The notes under the pieces are model-generated. The model ran no database searches. It was not told where the DNA came from and saw nothing but the letters and a program-made list of their open reading frames with translations. This document shows positions 50,153-60,700 of a stretch of DNA of 64,000 nt, piece after piece. Numbering within the stretch: the first letter of the stretch is position 1; each line of letters begins with the position of its first letter. A program made the position numbers and the translations under genes. This DNA comes from Clostridia bacterium (lineage in GTDB: Bacteria > Bacillota > Clostridia > Christensenellales > CAG-917): assembly GCA_900763875.1 (NCBI GenBank), contig CAAFLX010000021.1:62001-126000 (forward strand), in the 5' to 3' direction.

Positions 50153-51106
50153 ATGATACAAGTCTACAAAAAAGTCAACAAATCCGTCATGGAAGTAGAC
50201 CCCGAACTCATCGTCGAGGGCTACGACTTCACCGAGCAATGGGTGCATATGTCAAATCCGACCGACAAGGAAATCGAGTTGGTTTGTTCCGCTTGCCAGA
50301 TTCCCGAAGAGTACGTCAAAGCGGCTCTCGACTCCGAGGAGCGCGCGCACTGCGAAAAAGAGGACGGCATTCTTATGGCTGTCACCGACATTCCGATCAC
50401 CGAGGAAGACGACGACAGATACACCTATGCCACCCTGCCTTTTGGTTGCATCACAACCGAAAGCACCATCGTCACGGTATGCTTGAACCAAACTTCAATC
50501 ATCAACGACCTTATGGCAGGACGCTACGTCAAGGATTTCAACATTCACAAGCGCACGCGATTCGTGTTGCAGTTGCAATACGTCATCGCCAAAAAATATT
50601 TGCAATACCTCAAACAAATCGACAGAGCAAGCCAGCGCGTGCAAGCCGAGCTTGAAAAGGCGATGAAAAACGAGGGGCTTATCGAGATGTTGTCCCTTGA
50701 AAAATCTCTCGTGTACTTCTCAACCTCTCTGCGCGCCAACACCGCCGTGCTCGACAAGTTTCCCCGCCTCGTCAAATTCTTTGAAGAAGACGACGATTTG
50801 TGGGACGACGTGTTGATCGAAAACAGGCAGGCAATCGAGATGAGCAACATCTACCGCGACATTTTGACGGGCACGATGGACACCTATGCCTCGATAATTT
50901 CAAACAACCTCAACGTGGTTATGAAGACGCTCACCGTCCTCACCCTGCTCGTTGACACCCCTGCTATGATTGCGGCACTTTGGGGCATGAACACGGGCGT
51001 ACCCTTTGAGCACGAGATGTGGGGCTTTTGGGTTGTCGTTGGCATAAACATCGTCATTTGCATAGCCTTGATAATCGTGTTTATCAAAAAGAAAATGCTC
51101 AAATAA
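50153..51106 (+). CDS. corA: CorA-type divalent metal channel
   Basis: A 317-residue CorA family protein that transports magnesium or cobalt. The long N-terminal cytoplasmic domain contains coiled helices (for example QIDRASQRVQAELEKAM). The two C-terminal membrane helices flank the pore signature, here WGMNTGVPFE (GMN). The tail is lysine-rich (FIKKKMLK). The open frame reaches nine codons further, but the ATG at 50153 has TTGAGGA at correct spacing. It is a single-gene unit. Confidence 0.94.
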   Translation: MIQVYKKVNKSVMEVDPELIVEGYDFTEQWVHMSNPTDKEIELVCSACQIPEEYVKAALDSEERAHCEKEDGILMAVTDIPITEEDDDRYTYATLPFGCITTESTIVTVCLNQTSIINDLMAGRYVKDFNIHKRTRFVLQLQYVIAKKYLQYLKQIDRASQRVQAELEKAMKNEGLIEMLSLEKSLVYFSTSLRANTAVLDKFPRLVKFFEEDDDLWDDVLIENRQAIEMSNIYRDILTGTMDTYASIISNNLNVVMKTLTVLTLLVDTPAMIAALWGMNTGVPFEHEMWGFWVVVGINIVICIALIIVFIKKKMLK

Positions 51107-51253
51107 TCAGATTTTTGCAAAGCAATTTTGCTGCAAATAATTGCTTTTGTCCCGACACCCCAAAGCAACCGCGCGGCAAATCGGTTTTCGACATTCTAAC
51201 CAATCAAAATCAATTTAGTTGCCGCAAAACTCAATCTTTTCAAAAACTCGAAC

Positions 51254-51296
51254 AAAACGAAAAACGGAAGTGTGAAACTTCCGTTTTTTTGTATGA
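51254..51296. terminator. Bidirectional terminator
   Basis: AAAAACGGAAGT and ACTTCCGTTTTTTT arms between corA and the convergent acidic-protein gene. Confidence 0.85.
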
Positions 51297-51320
51297 TTTT
51301 TTGCGAAAACCGATATTCTA

Positions 51321-52073
51321 TCAGCCTTGAATGAGCGACGCCATAACTTTTTGCATACATTGAATGACAATTTTCTTCTCTTCGGGAATGTCCTTGTATT
51401 TGTTGTATGCCGAAAGCAAAAGCGTGGCAATATTCATCTTCATCTTCTTGGACATATTTTGAGAAAGCATATAGTCCACAAGGTTGGGGAGTTTGACAAG
51501 TTTTGCAGGCTTGACGATTTCGTCGTCCTCTTCGGTCGGCCCGTCCACGACATACACGACTTCTTCCTCTTGGGGAGCGTCTGCGTCGGCAACCTGTTGC
51601 GTGTCGCCCTCTTCTTCCGCCTCGACAAGTTCTTCGGACTCTTCCGCTTCGTCACCATCTTCGACAACTTCTTCTGCAACGTCTTCCGTGCCGTCCTCTT
51701 GCTCGACGGGAGCGGCGGTTTGAGCGTCGTCGGTTTCTTGTTCGGCTTCCTCTGCCACAGGCTCTTGTGCGTCCTCTACGCCCTCGTCTGACACTTGCTC
51801 GAATTGTGCAGGTTCGTCGTCAACGGGCTGGGCAACAAGGTCATCGCCTTGTTCTTGCTTGAGAATATAAGCAATCGCCTCATACTCCTTGGGGAGTGCG
51901 TTGTCGTCCTCGTCGTCGATAAGCTCGCACTCGCAGAAAACCTTGTCATCGGGCACTTGTTGCGCTTGTTGCGCTTGTTGAGCGGCTAGTTGCCTTGCAA
52001 GTTCCTCTTGTTGCAAGCGCAGTTCTTCTTCGCGGCGTTCTGCTTCAAGTTGTTTTTTCTTCTTTCCGAACAT
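51321..52073 (-). CDS. Acidic protein with unrecognised C-terminal domain (short paralogue)
   Basis: The 250-residue product starts MFGKKKKQLEAERREEEL, a charged coiled segment, then a Q/A-rich stretch and a long Glu/Asp-rich linker (about residues 75-180). The last 70 residues form a compact basic domain: KPAKLVKLPNLVDYMLS, then KMKMNIATLLLSAYNKYKD and a helix ending KVMASLIQG. The same domain ends the next upstream gene. No membrane segment or signal is seen. The family is not recognised. A TATAAT with a weak -35 and GAGG lie upstream, so it may have its own promoter as well as read-through. Confidence 0.8.
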   Translation of the reverse strand: MFGKKKKQLEAERREEELRLQQEELARQLAAQQAQQAQQVPDDKVFCECELIDDEDDNALPKEYEAIAYILKQEQGDDLVAQPVDDEPAQFEQVSDEGVEDAQEPVAEEAEQETDDAQTAAPVEQEDGTEDVAEEVVEDGDEAEESEELVEAEEEGDTQQVADADAPQEEEVVYVVDGPTEEDDEIVKPAKLVKLPNLVDYMLSQNMSKKMKMNIATLLLSAYNKYKDIPEEKKIVIQCMQKVMASLIQG

Positions 52074-52148
52074 CTTTACAATCCTCGCAATTTATTTTTA
52101 TTATATGAGTCGGCTTTCCCGACCAAAAGTATTATCGTTGTCAGAATA

Positions 52149-53954
52149 TCATTTGTTGCTTTGCAAATCGCGCATAACCTTTGAAAGGCACGACACCACG
52201 ATTTTGCGGTCTTGCGGACTATCTTTAAACTTGTTGTAAGTTGTGATAAGCATAGTGGCAATTTGGATTTTCATTGCCTTGGGCATATCCTTTGACAGCA
52301 TATAATCAATGAGGTTGGGCAGTTTTACGAGCTTTGCGGGCTTTACGTTTTCTTCGTCGTCCTCATCGCCCTCGACAACGTACACCACTTCCGGCTCGTC
52401 ATCCTCTTGCGCCTCTTCAAGCTCCTCGGACTCTTCACCGTCCTCGTCCTCTGCGTTTTCCTCGGATTCTTCTATTTCGTCCGATTCCTCGGTTTCTTCC
52501 GATTTTTCTGTTTTTCCCGACTCTTCTGTTTCGTCAACTATCTCGGATTCGTCCGATTCTTCGGTTTGCTCAAAATCTTCCTCGTTGACTTGTTCTTCCG
52601 CATCAACGTTTTCGTCGTCGGATTCCTCCTCCGCGATTTCGTCTTGCGGCACTTCGTCGGCGTTGTCAACGTCTTGTTGTTCCTCGCCGCTCTCGTCTTC
52701 GGCATCCGCTTCGTCATCGACAAGGTCTTCGCCGTTTTCGCTGTTTTCATCTTGCAATTCGACTTGCTCGTCCTCTTGCGGCTCGGCAACTTCGTCCTCG
52801 TGCGACTCGTTGATTTCGTCTTCGGTTTCCTCGACGTCGTTTTGAGGCTCGTCGGCATTTTCTTCTTGCTCGTCCTCGACCACTTCAAAACCGCCCTCTT
52901 GATTATCGGCCTCGTCTTCGCTATCGCTCAAGCCATCTTGCTCGTCCGCAACGTCTTCAAATGCGGTTTCGTCCTCGATTTCGCCTTCAACCTCGCTTTC
53001 GGCGTTGTCCTCTGCCACTTCCTCGCTTGCCTCGTCCGATTCGCATTCAACGGGAGATTCGACTTCTTCGGCAGGTGTTTCTTCCTCAACGGGAGATTCG
53101 TCTTCAACGGGAGTTTCTTCCTCGGCAAGAGTTTCGTCCTCTTGGGCGTTCAACAATTCGTCTATGCTCTCTTGCTCGTCCTCCTCAAAGTCCTCGTCCT
53201 CTTGCATCTTTTGCTCGATGAGTGCCTCGATCGGGGTTTGTTCACTCTCGTCGTCGTCAATCGCCTTTGCTGTGTTGCGAGCGATGATTTCCTCAACGAG
53301 GGCGTTCAACTCTTGCAAAGGTGAGGAATCGGTTGCATAGTTGCTTTCGATTTGAAGATTGACCTTTGCGTCGAGATCTTCTTGCATAGCCTCGAACGTT
53401 TCAAGACATCTTTGGTTTTGCTTGCGAGCAAGCAGGATAAGCACGAGGTAAATCACGCCGATGAGCAACAGTGCCAAAAAATGCACCGCGCCCATATTTG
53501 CGCCTCTCATCGTGCCGTAGCCCCAAAACGCGAACACGCCGAGCAAAATCAACGAGATTGCAAGGAATATGCCCGAACGCACGTCTTTATTCTTTTTGAC
53601 AAACTTGTCGTACACCTCGTCGCTTACGATGTCGCTCGGATATCCAAAGCGCACGCCGAGATACTGCACCCAAGCGTCACGCAAAGGTTGCGGAGTCTTT
53701 TTTGAGAAACAATGCGCCGTGAAATCGCTGACGTTGTCGTCGTCAACCGCGTCGATATTGGCAAGATATTTTCTGATTTTTTTGCTTGAAACATAAAGTT
53801 TGCGAGCGCGCGATGCGAACAACGTGAAAGCAATGACGACGCCAACGCCCAAAATCACCGCCAGTGTGACGATGAGAAACAGTTTGGTGTTGACGACGGG
53901 GAGTTTTTGCGAAACGCCCGCAAGCCACTGAAACGCCTTTTCAAAAAAATCCAC
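52149..53954 (-). CDS. Membrane-anchored acidic protein with same C-terminal domain (long paralogue)
   Basis: A 601-residue protein. The N-terminal part has one membrane segment (about residues 24-46), a soluble piece of about 80 residues and two more segments (about 127-147 and 158-178). From about residue 240 to 525 the sequence is almost wholly Glu, Asp, Ser and Val, a disordered acidic linker. The C-terminal 70 residues (KPAKLVKLPNLIDYMLS, MKIQIATMLITTYNKFKD, RKIVVSCLSKVM) match the neighbour. The start is GTG at 53954, backed by GGAGG six bases away. The function is unknown. Confidence 0.82.
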   Translation of the reverse strand: MDFFEKAFQWLAGVSQKLPVVNTKLFLIVTLAVILGVGVVIAFTLFASRARKLYVSSKKIRKYLANIDAVDDDNVSDFTAHCFSKKTPQPLRDAWVQYLGVRFGYPSDIVSDEVYDKFVKKNKDVRSGIFLAISLILLGVFAFWGYGTMRGANMGAVHFLALLLIGVIYLVLILLARKQNQRCLETFEAMQEDLDAKVNLQIESNYATDSSPLQELNALVEEIIARNTAKAIDDDESEQTPIEALIEQKMQEDEDFEEDEQESIDELLNAQEDETLAEEETPVEDESPVEEETPAEEVESPVECESDEASEEVAEDNAESEVEGEIEDETAFEDVADEQDGLSDSEDEADNQEGGFEVVEDEQEENADEPQNDVEETEDEINESHEDEVAEPQEDEQVELQDENSENGEDLVDDEADAEDESGEEQQDVDNADEVPQDEIAEEESDDENVDAEEQVNEEDFEQTEESDESEIVDETEESGKTEKSEETEESDEIEESEENAEDEDGEESEELEEAQEDDEPEVVYVVEGDEDDEENVKPAKLVKLPNLIDYMLSKDMPKAMKIQIATMLITTYNKFKDSPQDRKIVVSCLSKVMRDLQSNK

Positions 53955-54013
53955 GATGTCCTCCGATTCGATATCGAGTATGCGCGTCGATAACTTTAAG
54001 AAATATCTATATA

Positions 54014-54042
54014 ATTATATCTTGCGCGCGATGAAAAATCAA
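54014..54042 (-). promoter_or_regulatory. Promoter of the acidic-protein pair
   Basis: TTGATT, 17 bases and TATAAT on the minus strand. Confidence 0.8.
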
Positions 54043-54159
54043 GGATAATTTTCCATATTTTTTTAAACATTTGATTTTTTTTGACAAAACCGACTTGTAA
54101 AACCCTCGATTGCGCAACGATTGCCAACTTTGATTGCACGGTGCAAAGCCTCTCGTTTT

Positions 54160-54188
54160 TTGCGGCAAAAAGCCGCTTTTTTGCGCAA
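54160..54188 (-). terminator. Second terminator behind addA
   Basis: AAAAAAGCGGC and GCCGCAAAAAA arms around TTTTT, which is symmetrical. Confidence 0.6.
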
Positions 54189-54237
54189 AATACAAACCGT
54201 TATTTGCAATGTTCAAGGCAATTCTCTTTGCAAAATC

Positions 54238-54262
54238 AAAACGCCCTAAAAACGGGCGTTAT
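54238..54262 (-). terminator. Terminator behind addA
   Basis: AACGCCC and GGGCGTT arms with a short loop and T-rich tail on the minus strand. Confidence 0.75.
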
Positions 54263-54285
54263 TGTGTATATTCATTTGCAAATTT

Positions 54286-57200
54286 TCACAGTTTCAGCGT
54301 CTTGCCGGTTGCAAACGAATAGAGCAAAATTTCATCGACTTTTGCATCAATCGCGCTTTCAACTGCCGATTTGTATAGATAAAGTTGCGTTTTGTACTTT
54401 TCAACCGTCTTTTCGTCTTTAAGTGACGAGGTTTTAAAGTCAACGATAATCTTTTTGTCGTCGTTGATAAAAAGGTCGATTACGCCCTGCACCAGCACTC
54501 TGTCGTCCGAGGTGAAATCTTGCGACACTTCGTTTGCTTTTTTGTACATCATAAACGATTGCTCGCGGTGGCATTTTCCCTTCTTTTCCGCCTCGCGCGC
54601 AAGGCTCATAACGTCGCTTTCGAGGCATCTTTCAATGTCTTTTGCCGACACCTGTGCACACTCTTCCTCTGTGAGAATATTGCGCTCGACAAGCTCGTCC
54701 ATTTGCTTTTCGACCTCGTTTTCACCGCTTGCGAAATAGTCGATATACTGCATAACTTTGTGATATGCTGTGCCTCGTTTTGCCGCCTCTTCAAACAGAT
54801 TCACCGCGTCGTCTTGCATACTGTCAAGGGCTGAAACGCTGTATTTCATTGCAAGCGAAGTTGCCGTTTTGTGCGGATATTCAAACGCTTGTGCACGCTT
54901 TATCGCCGCCACGACGTCATCGTTTTTGACAAGTTGCAACCTCTCGTTTTTAGGTTTGATTTCCTCGTCTTGGGGATAGTGGCGAGTGGGCATACACTTC
55001 ACCGAGCCGTCAAAAACCGCGTTTGAAATGAAGTCGATATCCGAGCTTGCGCCGCAAAGTCGTGCCGTAACGCCAAAGCCCGCGCTCTTTGATTCACTGA
55101 CGGTTGCAGTGACGTACATAAGTTGTTTCGCGCGCGTGAGAGCCACGTAAAACAGCCTTATTTCCTCTTTGAGTTGATTGTCTTTTATGCACTTTGCAAC
55201 GGCGATTTTGGACAACGTAACGCCGTTTTTGGTCTTGTTTTCAAAGTCAAAAGCGTTCATACCGACAAGCCCTTTGTTGTTTGATTTGTCGCCGCCCATA
55301 CCTTTGCCGGTCAAAATTAGGTCGCCCGCGCCTGCCTCATAGTTGAATCCAAACGCCGTATCCGCCACGAAAACTATGGGATTTTCAAGCCCTTTGTAGC
55401 CGTGGAAAGTGGATATCATCACTCTATCTCCACCCGTTGCGCCGCCTGCCGAGCCGTCCGCCTCGCAGTAGTTTTTGAGGAATTTGCCAAGCGAATCGTC
55501 CTCGCTCGCGCTCTCCACAAACGCTTTCAGCCCGTACACGTCGCCCTCGCCCGAGCGCATGAGATACGCCTCGTAACAATAGTCTCCGACAATGCCTCGC
55601 ATAAGCTCTTTGACGCTTTGAAAACTTGCTTTGAGCCTATATTCCGACAGGTTTTGCAAACTTGCCGCCGCCTTTTTTGCAAGCGGAGAGTCGGAGTACG
55701 CCACCGCCAAAAACTTGTCGTATAAGCAATCGCCCTCCTCCCCTGCAATCGCCGCAACCTCACTCTCGTCATAGCCGCCGAAATAGGACAACAAATAGCC
55801 TGCAAACGGTATGTCTTGGCGCGGATTGTCAAGCACTCTAAGCAGTGCGACAAGTTCTCGTTCGGGCAAGGATACGGATTTGCCGAACGCCCCCTCGTTG
55901 ACGGGAATACCCCTCGATTTTAGGACGTTTACAATCTCTTTTGCGCCCGTGGAGCGAGAGCGGAACAGCACCGCAATATCGCCGTAACCGATGTATTTTC
56001 CATCGCCTTTTGCCTTGCCCACGAGTTTTTGAATTTCGCTCGCAATGAAATTGCCCTCTTGCACACTGCCGCCCTCGTCGTCTATTCCCTCGTCCTTTTC
56101 GATGTCATACAGCCCGACCGACGGCACGCTTTCGCTCTTTTGCTTGACGAAAAGATGCACCTGAACGTAGCCCTCGGGAGATACCCCCTCAAGTCTTACG
56201 GGAGGAACACCCTCAAGCTCGAATCTTGCGTCCTTTTTGTAGTCCACGTCTGCGCTTTGCTCGGTCATTGCGCTGTCAAAAACGCCGTTGACAAAATCGA
56301 GTATGGCATACGCGCTCCTGAAATTGCGGTTGAAGAAGATGTTTGTGCCCTCTTTCACGCTCGTTGCATAACTGTTTTGCCGAGATATGAATATCGCAGG
56401 GTCGGCAAGGCGGAATCCGTATATGCTCTGTTTGACGTCCCCCACCATAAAACACTCTCCCTTGACGAGCTTGCGGATTATCGCCTCTTGGGTCGGGTTG
56501 ACGTCCTGATATTCGTCAACGAACACGGCGTCAAAGTCCTCGCCGAGCGCATATTCGTCGTGGGACAACAGTTCGAGTGCCTTGTGTTGCAAATCCTCAA
56601 ACGACAAAACGTTGTCCTCTTGCTTTAGCTCCTCGAGTCTTGTTGCAAACTTGCCCGCAACTTCGACGAGTTTTTTGACGTGCTTTGCGTTTTGCTCGTG
56701 CGCGGATTCGATATACGGCTCTCTCAACGAAATCTCTTTCATCTCGTCGATGACTTCGTTGAATTGTTTGAGATAGTCCTTGACGTAGCCGACAAGCAAC
56801 TTTTCCTCGTCGCTTGCCTTGGAGCTTATCGTGGCGCGCGGTTTTTCATACTTGCTTGCGATGCCACACATCGAAAAAAGTTTTTCTTCTAGTTCCACCT
56901 CGTCGCAAAAACATATGGCAACCGCAAGGCTTTGAAGATATTTTGACGTCGGCGCAACAACTTCAAGTTGCGCTTTTAGCGGCAAAAACGCCTCCTTTGC
57001 GCCTGCAAAAAACGTCTTGTAATAATTTTGCAATATGTCAAAAAACTTGCAGTTGTCGTAGGAATCGTAGCATTGGCTCACACATCTTTCAAAATCTTCC
57101 CTATCGGGTTGAATCTCGATAAGACCATAAAACTTGATGAGATTGCTCTTCAAATTCTCCTCTTTTCGCGACTGCGAGAAAATGTCGGCAAGCTCGCAAA

Positions 57201-57729
57201 AAGTTTCGTCGCCGCTTGCTGTGTATTCGGCAATCACGTCGTCGAGCGCGCGATTCATATATGAAGCGTGACGAGTTTCATCAAGCACCTCAAACGTCGG
57301 CGACAAGCCGAGTTTGTCAAAATTCTCTCGTATGAGCGATTGACAAAATGCGTGAATGGTGCAGATATGGCAAAACGGAAGTTCGTCGATCTCTTGTCTG
57401 AATCTCTCTCTCCTCTCTCCGCTCGACGAGCAAGCCGCCTTGAAAAGTTCTTGGTGCAACCTCTCTTTAAGCTCGTCCGCCGCCGCGTTGTTGTAGACAA
57501 GCACAAGCAGGTTTTTCAAAGACGCGCCCTCGGATATCATAACGATAATGCGCTTGACCATCGTTGAAGTTTTGCCCGATCCTGCCGAAGCGGAAACGAG
57601 TATGCGCCCCTTTTCAAGCACCGCTTTCTTTTGATCGTCGGTGAGGAGAATATTTCCTTTTTCATCACGCAAAATTTCAAGTCTATCTTGTGCGCCCTTG
57701 CTGAAAATCGTCACTTTTTCGTCACTCAT
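54286..57729 (-). CDS. addA: AddA, helicase-nuclease subunit A
   Basis: The UvrD-like motor and nuclease of the AddAB complex, which processes double-strand breaks for recombination. The 1147-residue product starts MSDEKVTIFSKGAQD. Walker A is LVSASAGSGKTSTMVKRI, motif II FVDEYQDVNPTQE, and later helicase motifs include MISTFHGYKGLENPIVFVAD and LFYVALTRAKQ. The C-terminal RecB-type nuclease has VQGVIDLFINDDKKIIVDFKT and QLYLYKSAVE. An ATG six codons upstream exists, but the one at 57729 has GGAGG at good distance. It overlaps the addB stop by eight bases. Confidence 0.96.
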   Translation of the reverse strand: MSDEKVTIFSKGAQDRLEILRDEKGNILLTDDQKKAVLEKGRILVSASAGSGKTSTMVKRIIVMISEGASLKNLLVLVYNNAAADELKERLHQELFKAACSSSGERRERFRQEIDELPFCHICTIHAFCQSLIRENFDKLGLSPTFEVLDETRHASYMNRALDDVIAEYTASGDETFCELADIFSQSRKEENLKSNLIKFYGLIEIQPDREDFERCVSQCYDSYDNCKFFDILQNYYKTFFAGAKEAFLPLKAQLEVVAPTSKYLQSLAVAICFCDEVELEEKLFSMCGIASKYEKPRATISSKASDEEKLLVGYVKDYLKQFNEVIDEMKEISLREPYIESAHEQNAKHVKKLVEVAGKFATRLEELKQEDNVLSFEDLQHKALELLSHDEYALGEDFDAVFVDEYQDVNPTQEAIIRKLVKGECFMVGDVKQSIYGFRLADPAIFISRQNSYATSVKEGTNIFFNRNFRSAYAILDFVNGVFDSAMTEQSADVDYKKDARFELEGVPPVRLEGVSPEGYVQVHLFVKQKSESVPSVGLYDIEKDEGIDDEGGSVQEGNFIASEIQKLVGKAKGDGKYIGYGDIAVLFRSRSTGAKEIVNVLKSRGIPVNEGAFGKSVSLPERELVALLRVLDNPRQDIPFAGYLLSYFGGYDESEVAAIAGEEGDCLYDKFLAVAYSDSPLAKKAAASLQNLSEYRLKASFQSVKELMRGIVGDYCYEAYLMRSGEGDVYGLKAFVESASEDDSLGKFLKNYCEADGSAGGATGGDRVMISTFHGYKGLENPIVFVADTAFGFNYEAGAGDLILTGKGMGGDKSNNKGLVGMNAFDFENKTKNGVTLSKIAVAKCIKDNQLKEEIRLFYVALTRAKQLMYVTATVSESKSAGFGVTARLCGASSDIDFISNAVFDGSVKCMPTRHYPQDEEIKPKNERLQLVKNDDVVAAIKRAQAFEYPHKTATSLAMKYSVSALDSMQDDAVNLFEEAAKRGTAYHKVMQYIDYFASGENEVEKQMDELVERNILTEEECAQVSAKDIERCLESDVMSLAREAEKKGKCHREQSFMMYKKANEVSQDFTSDDRVLVQGVIDLFINDDKKIIVDFKTSSLKDEKTVEKYKTQLYLYKSAVESAIDAKVDEILLYSFATGKTLKL

Positions 57730-60700
57730 TTTCCTTGTCCTCCTCACTCAAATCAAAACTTTCAAGTCCCTTGACTTTGGGCGTTTTTCTTTCGGCAACG
57801 CCCTTGTAGGCGCAGATTGATTGAAAATCGCACTTCTTGCATTTATCTTTTAGCGGCGACGGTTTTATATATCCGTCCGCAATCTTGCTTGCGCCCTCGC
57901 CTGCAATCGCAACGGCATAGTCGCCAAGCGCGTCAAATCCCGCTTTCGACAAGTGAATTTCGGGGTTTAAGTTCTCGCCCTTTCTATCCGTTTTGAAAGG
58001 TACAATCGCACAATCGGGGTTTGTGAGTGCCAAATCGTCGATTAAACCCAGTGTTTCGCGGCTGTCCGATGCTTGCCCCTTGTATTTGTAACGGTTGCTC
58101 TCCTCATCGGTGAAACTTGAAAATACGGGAAAATAGAACACTCCGCACGGGGTTGCGCCAAGGCTCTGTTCCACCGCGCGCATATAAACGTACAACTGAA
58201 TCTTTTGTCCGCAATACAATTCTTTAAGCGGCAAATCCGCGCTCTTGTAGGTCTTGTAGTCAATTATGATAAACTTGTCGTCGAGCTTGTCCACCCTGTC
58301 TATCGTGCCTTTGAGATCAACCTTTTTGCCGCAAAATTCCAACGACATAGGCTTTATCTCGCCCTCGCCGATTTTTGCTTCCAACAAACAAGGCTTAAAC
58401 TTGGAGCGTTTTTGCACCTCGAAAAGGTCGGCGCAAAGCCCCTCGCCCTCTTGTTTGAGCCGCGCAAGGATTCTGCCCGTATCGGGCTTTTCAAGCAGGA
58501 CTTCAAAATTGTTTTCTTTGATTGCCAAATCAAAGTATTCGCTCGCTTTTTGCCTCGCCTCTTGCCTGTCTTTTATCTTGCCGTCGCGCACGTCGCCGAA
58601 AAACTTTTCAAGCACAAAGTGCAAAATAGTGCCGTTTTCCGTGCCCTCGAACGTGCCGTCTTTCCTCTTGCGCAAGGACAAAACGTAGTTGAAATAGTGC
58701 GAGTACGGACAGCCGAAAAAGGATTCCAGCCTACTCACGCTCGTGCGCCCGACAAAATAAGACTTTTCGGGAAGTTGAATTTTGCTTGGCAGAGCGAGGG
58801 ACTCTTCCACCCTCTTTTTCTCCTCGTCGCCGATGAGAGAATACGCCGAGCCGAACACGTCGATATCGTTTGCGCCGGCGCGCCCCGACACTCCGTTTTT
58901 GAGCGACTCGTTGAAACAGCCTTTGAGAGTGGACAACAAAAGAGACGCCTTTTGCATATCCCTACCCTCAAGCGTGCCGAAATGCTCGAAATCGACCCTT
59001 TGAATCTCGAGAGGCTTGCCGCCCGACTCAAGCATACTTTGAAGCTCGAACACCACCGTTGAGGGGCGCAGTGCGCCGCCGTCGCCGCTGTCGGGATAAC
59101 TCACGACAAGTTTACCTTGCGGTTTTTTCATAAGGTCGCACACGGCGTACATACCGTCAAGCACCTTTTGCCTTTCGTTTGGGGTTATCTCCACGCCGAG
59201 CGCGGCAAGCGTTTCCTCGTCCTTGTGGGTTATCACAACTCCGCCTCCGCTTTGAGGTGGCAGTTTGCCGCTGTTTGCGCCGAGAATATACACGTCGCCG
59301 TTGCCCGTGAATCGAGAATCGACGTCACCGACAAACACACAATCGAGATATGTCGGGACAAGTGCGATTTTGAGGGTTTTTATCATTGACTTAAAAACGC
59401 TCTCGAACCCTGCAATATCCGTTTCATAGTCAAGCACGTCTTCGATCTCGTCAAGCACGGCGGCAAGTTTTTTGTCAACTTGGTCGGCGCACTTTCTGAA
59501 ATACTCGCTTTTAGTCGCAAGGCGGTCAACGTACTTTTGATAGCACACTGCAAGCGAATCGAGCAATTCTCTTATGCCTTTCACAAACTCTTTTATGTTT
59601 TTTCTGCCTGTAAATCTTTCGGGTTTTAGGAGCAAAACAAGCTCTTTTCGCACTTCTTCGGGTATCACGTTTTCAACGGTATTGTCCAAAACAACCGCTT
59701 TATCGTCCACTTTTGTGTGGATAAAACCGCTGTTTTGTTCTTTTCCTTTGAAAACTTTGTGCTCCTCGTGCTTTTTGAAACAAGCCTCCTTTTTGGTGGG
59801 CATATGCTCTACGTTGTATTTTAGACAGTAGTTTTCAAACAAATACGCCCCCTCTTCGCCATAAGCGGAAGTGAGTGCAAACAACGGATTTTTGAGCAAA
59901 TCGCAAGTTTCGTCAAGCCTGAATCCCGTGCGAACACAAGCAATGGTTTGCAAAATAAACCTTGCTTTTGCCTGCTCCGAAAGCAACTCTTTTTTGTCGA
60001 TAAAATATGGAATTTCATAGCGTGAAAACACGGATTTTATCTCTTGCCCGTATGCGTCCAAATCGCTTGCAAACACCTCGAAATCCCTGTATCTTTTCCC
60101 CTCTCTCACGCCCTTTGCAACGTCGATTGCAAGGCTCAAAACCTCGTCGTCCCTGTCCTTTGCAGAGCGCAAAACCACCTTGCCGTCGCACTCCGCCCTC
60201 TCCTGCGAACTTGTTGAAATATACGAGAAAAGTTTGGTGGAAATCGCCTCTTTGTATGGCGGCAAAACTTCGTCGTTGTTTTCGATTTGCACTCTTCCTT
60301 GGCAAAGAGATGCAAGTTTTTTGGCAACTCTGTCGGGATAAATGCGCTTGTTCGGGTTTGAATATCCGCTCGTTATGCCCACCGTCAGCGACAATGCCGA
60401 GGCGGCAAGCTGTTTGATAATCTCCCTTTCGGGCGCGGAAAAATCATAAATATCCGTGATATAAAAGTTGGTTGCGGCAACCTCGCTCGGATTGTTTTTG
60501 ATATACTCGGCAAGGGCGTACAACCTCGTTGACGAATCGCTGTGTCTGCCCTCAAGCGCGGCAAGATACCCCTCGTAAACGAGCGCGATGTCCTTTGTTT
60601 TCATTTTGAGCGACGATGTGGCGTTCTTTGCGGATAGGACAAGTTGCTCGCTTGAAACGCCGCTGTTGCGGATTGCGGTGAGCGCGGCGTAAAGCTCGCT

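Larger units (their letters stand above)
53955..54285 (-). other. Intergenic region behind addA
   Basis: 331 bases with two minus-strand terminators (54238-54262 and 54160-54188) and the promoter of the downstream membrane-anchored gene (54014-54042). There is no credible ORF. Confidence 0.6.

Noticed and set aside
52309..53324. Ser- or Phe-rich plus-strand frames opposite the acidic linker
   Set aside because: They arise from the Glu/Asp codon repeats of the minus-strand gene read backwards; low-complexity artefacts.
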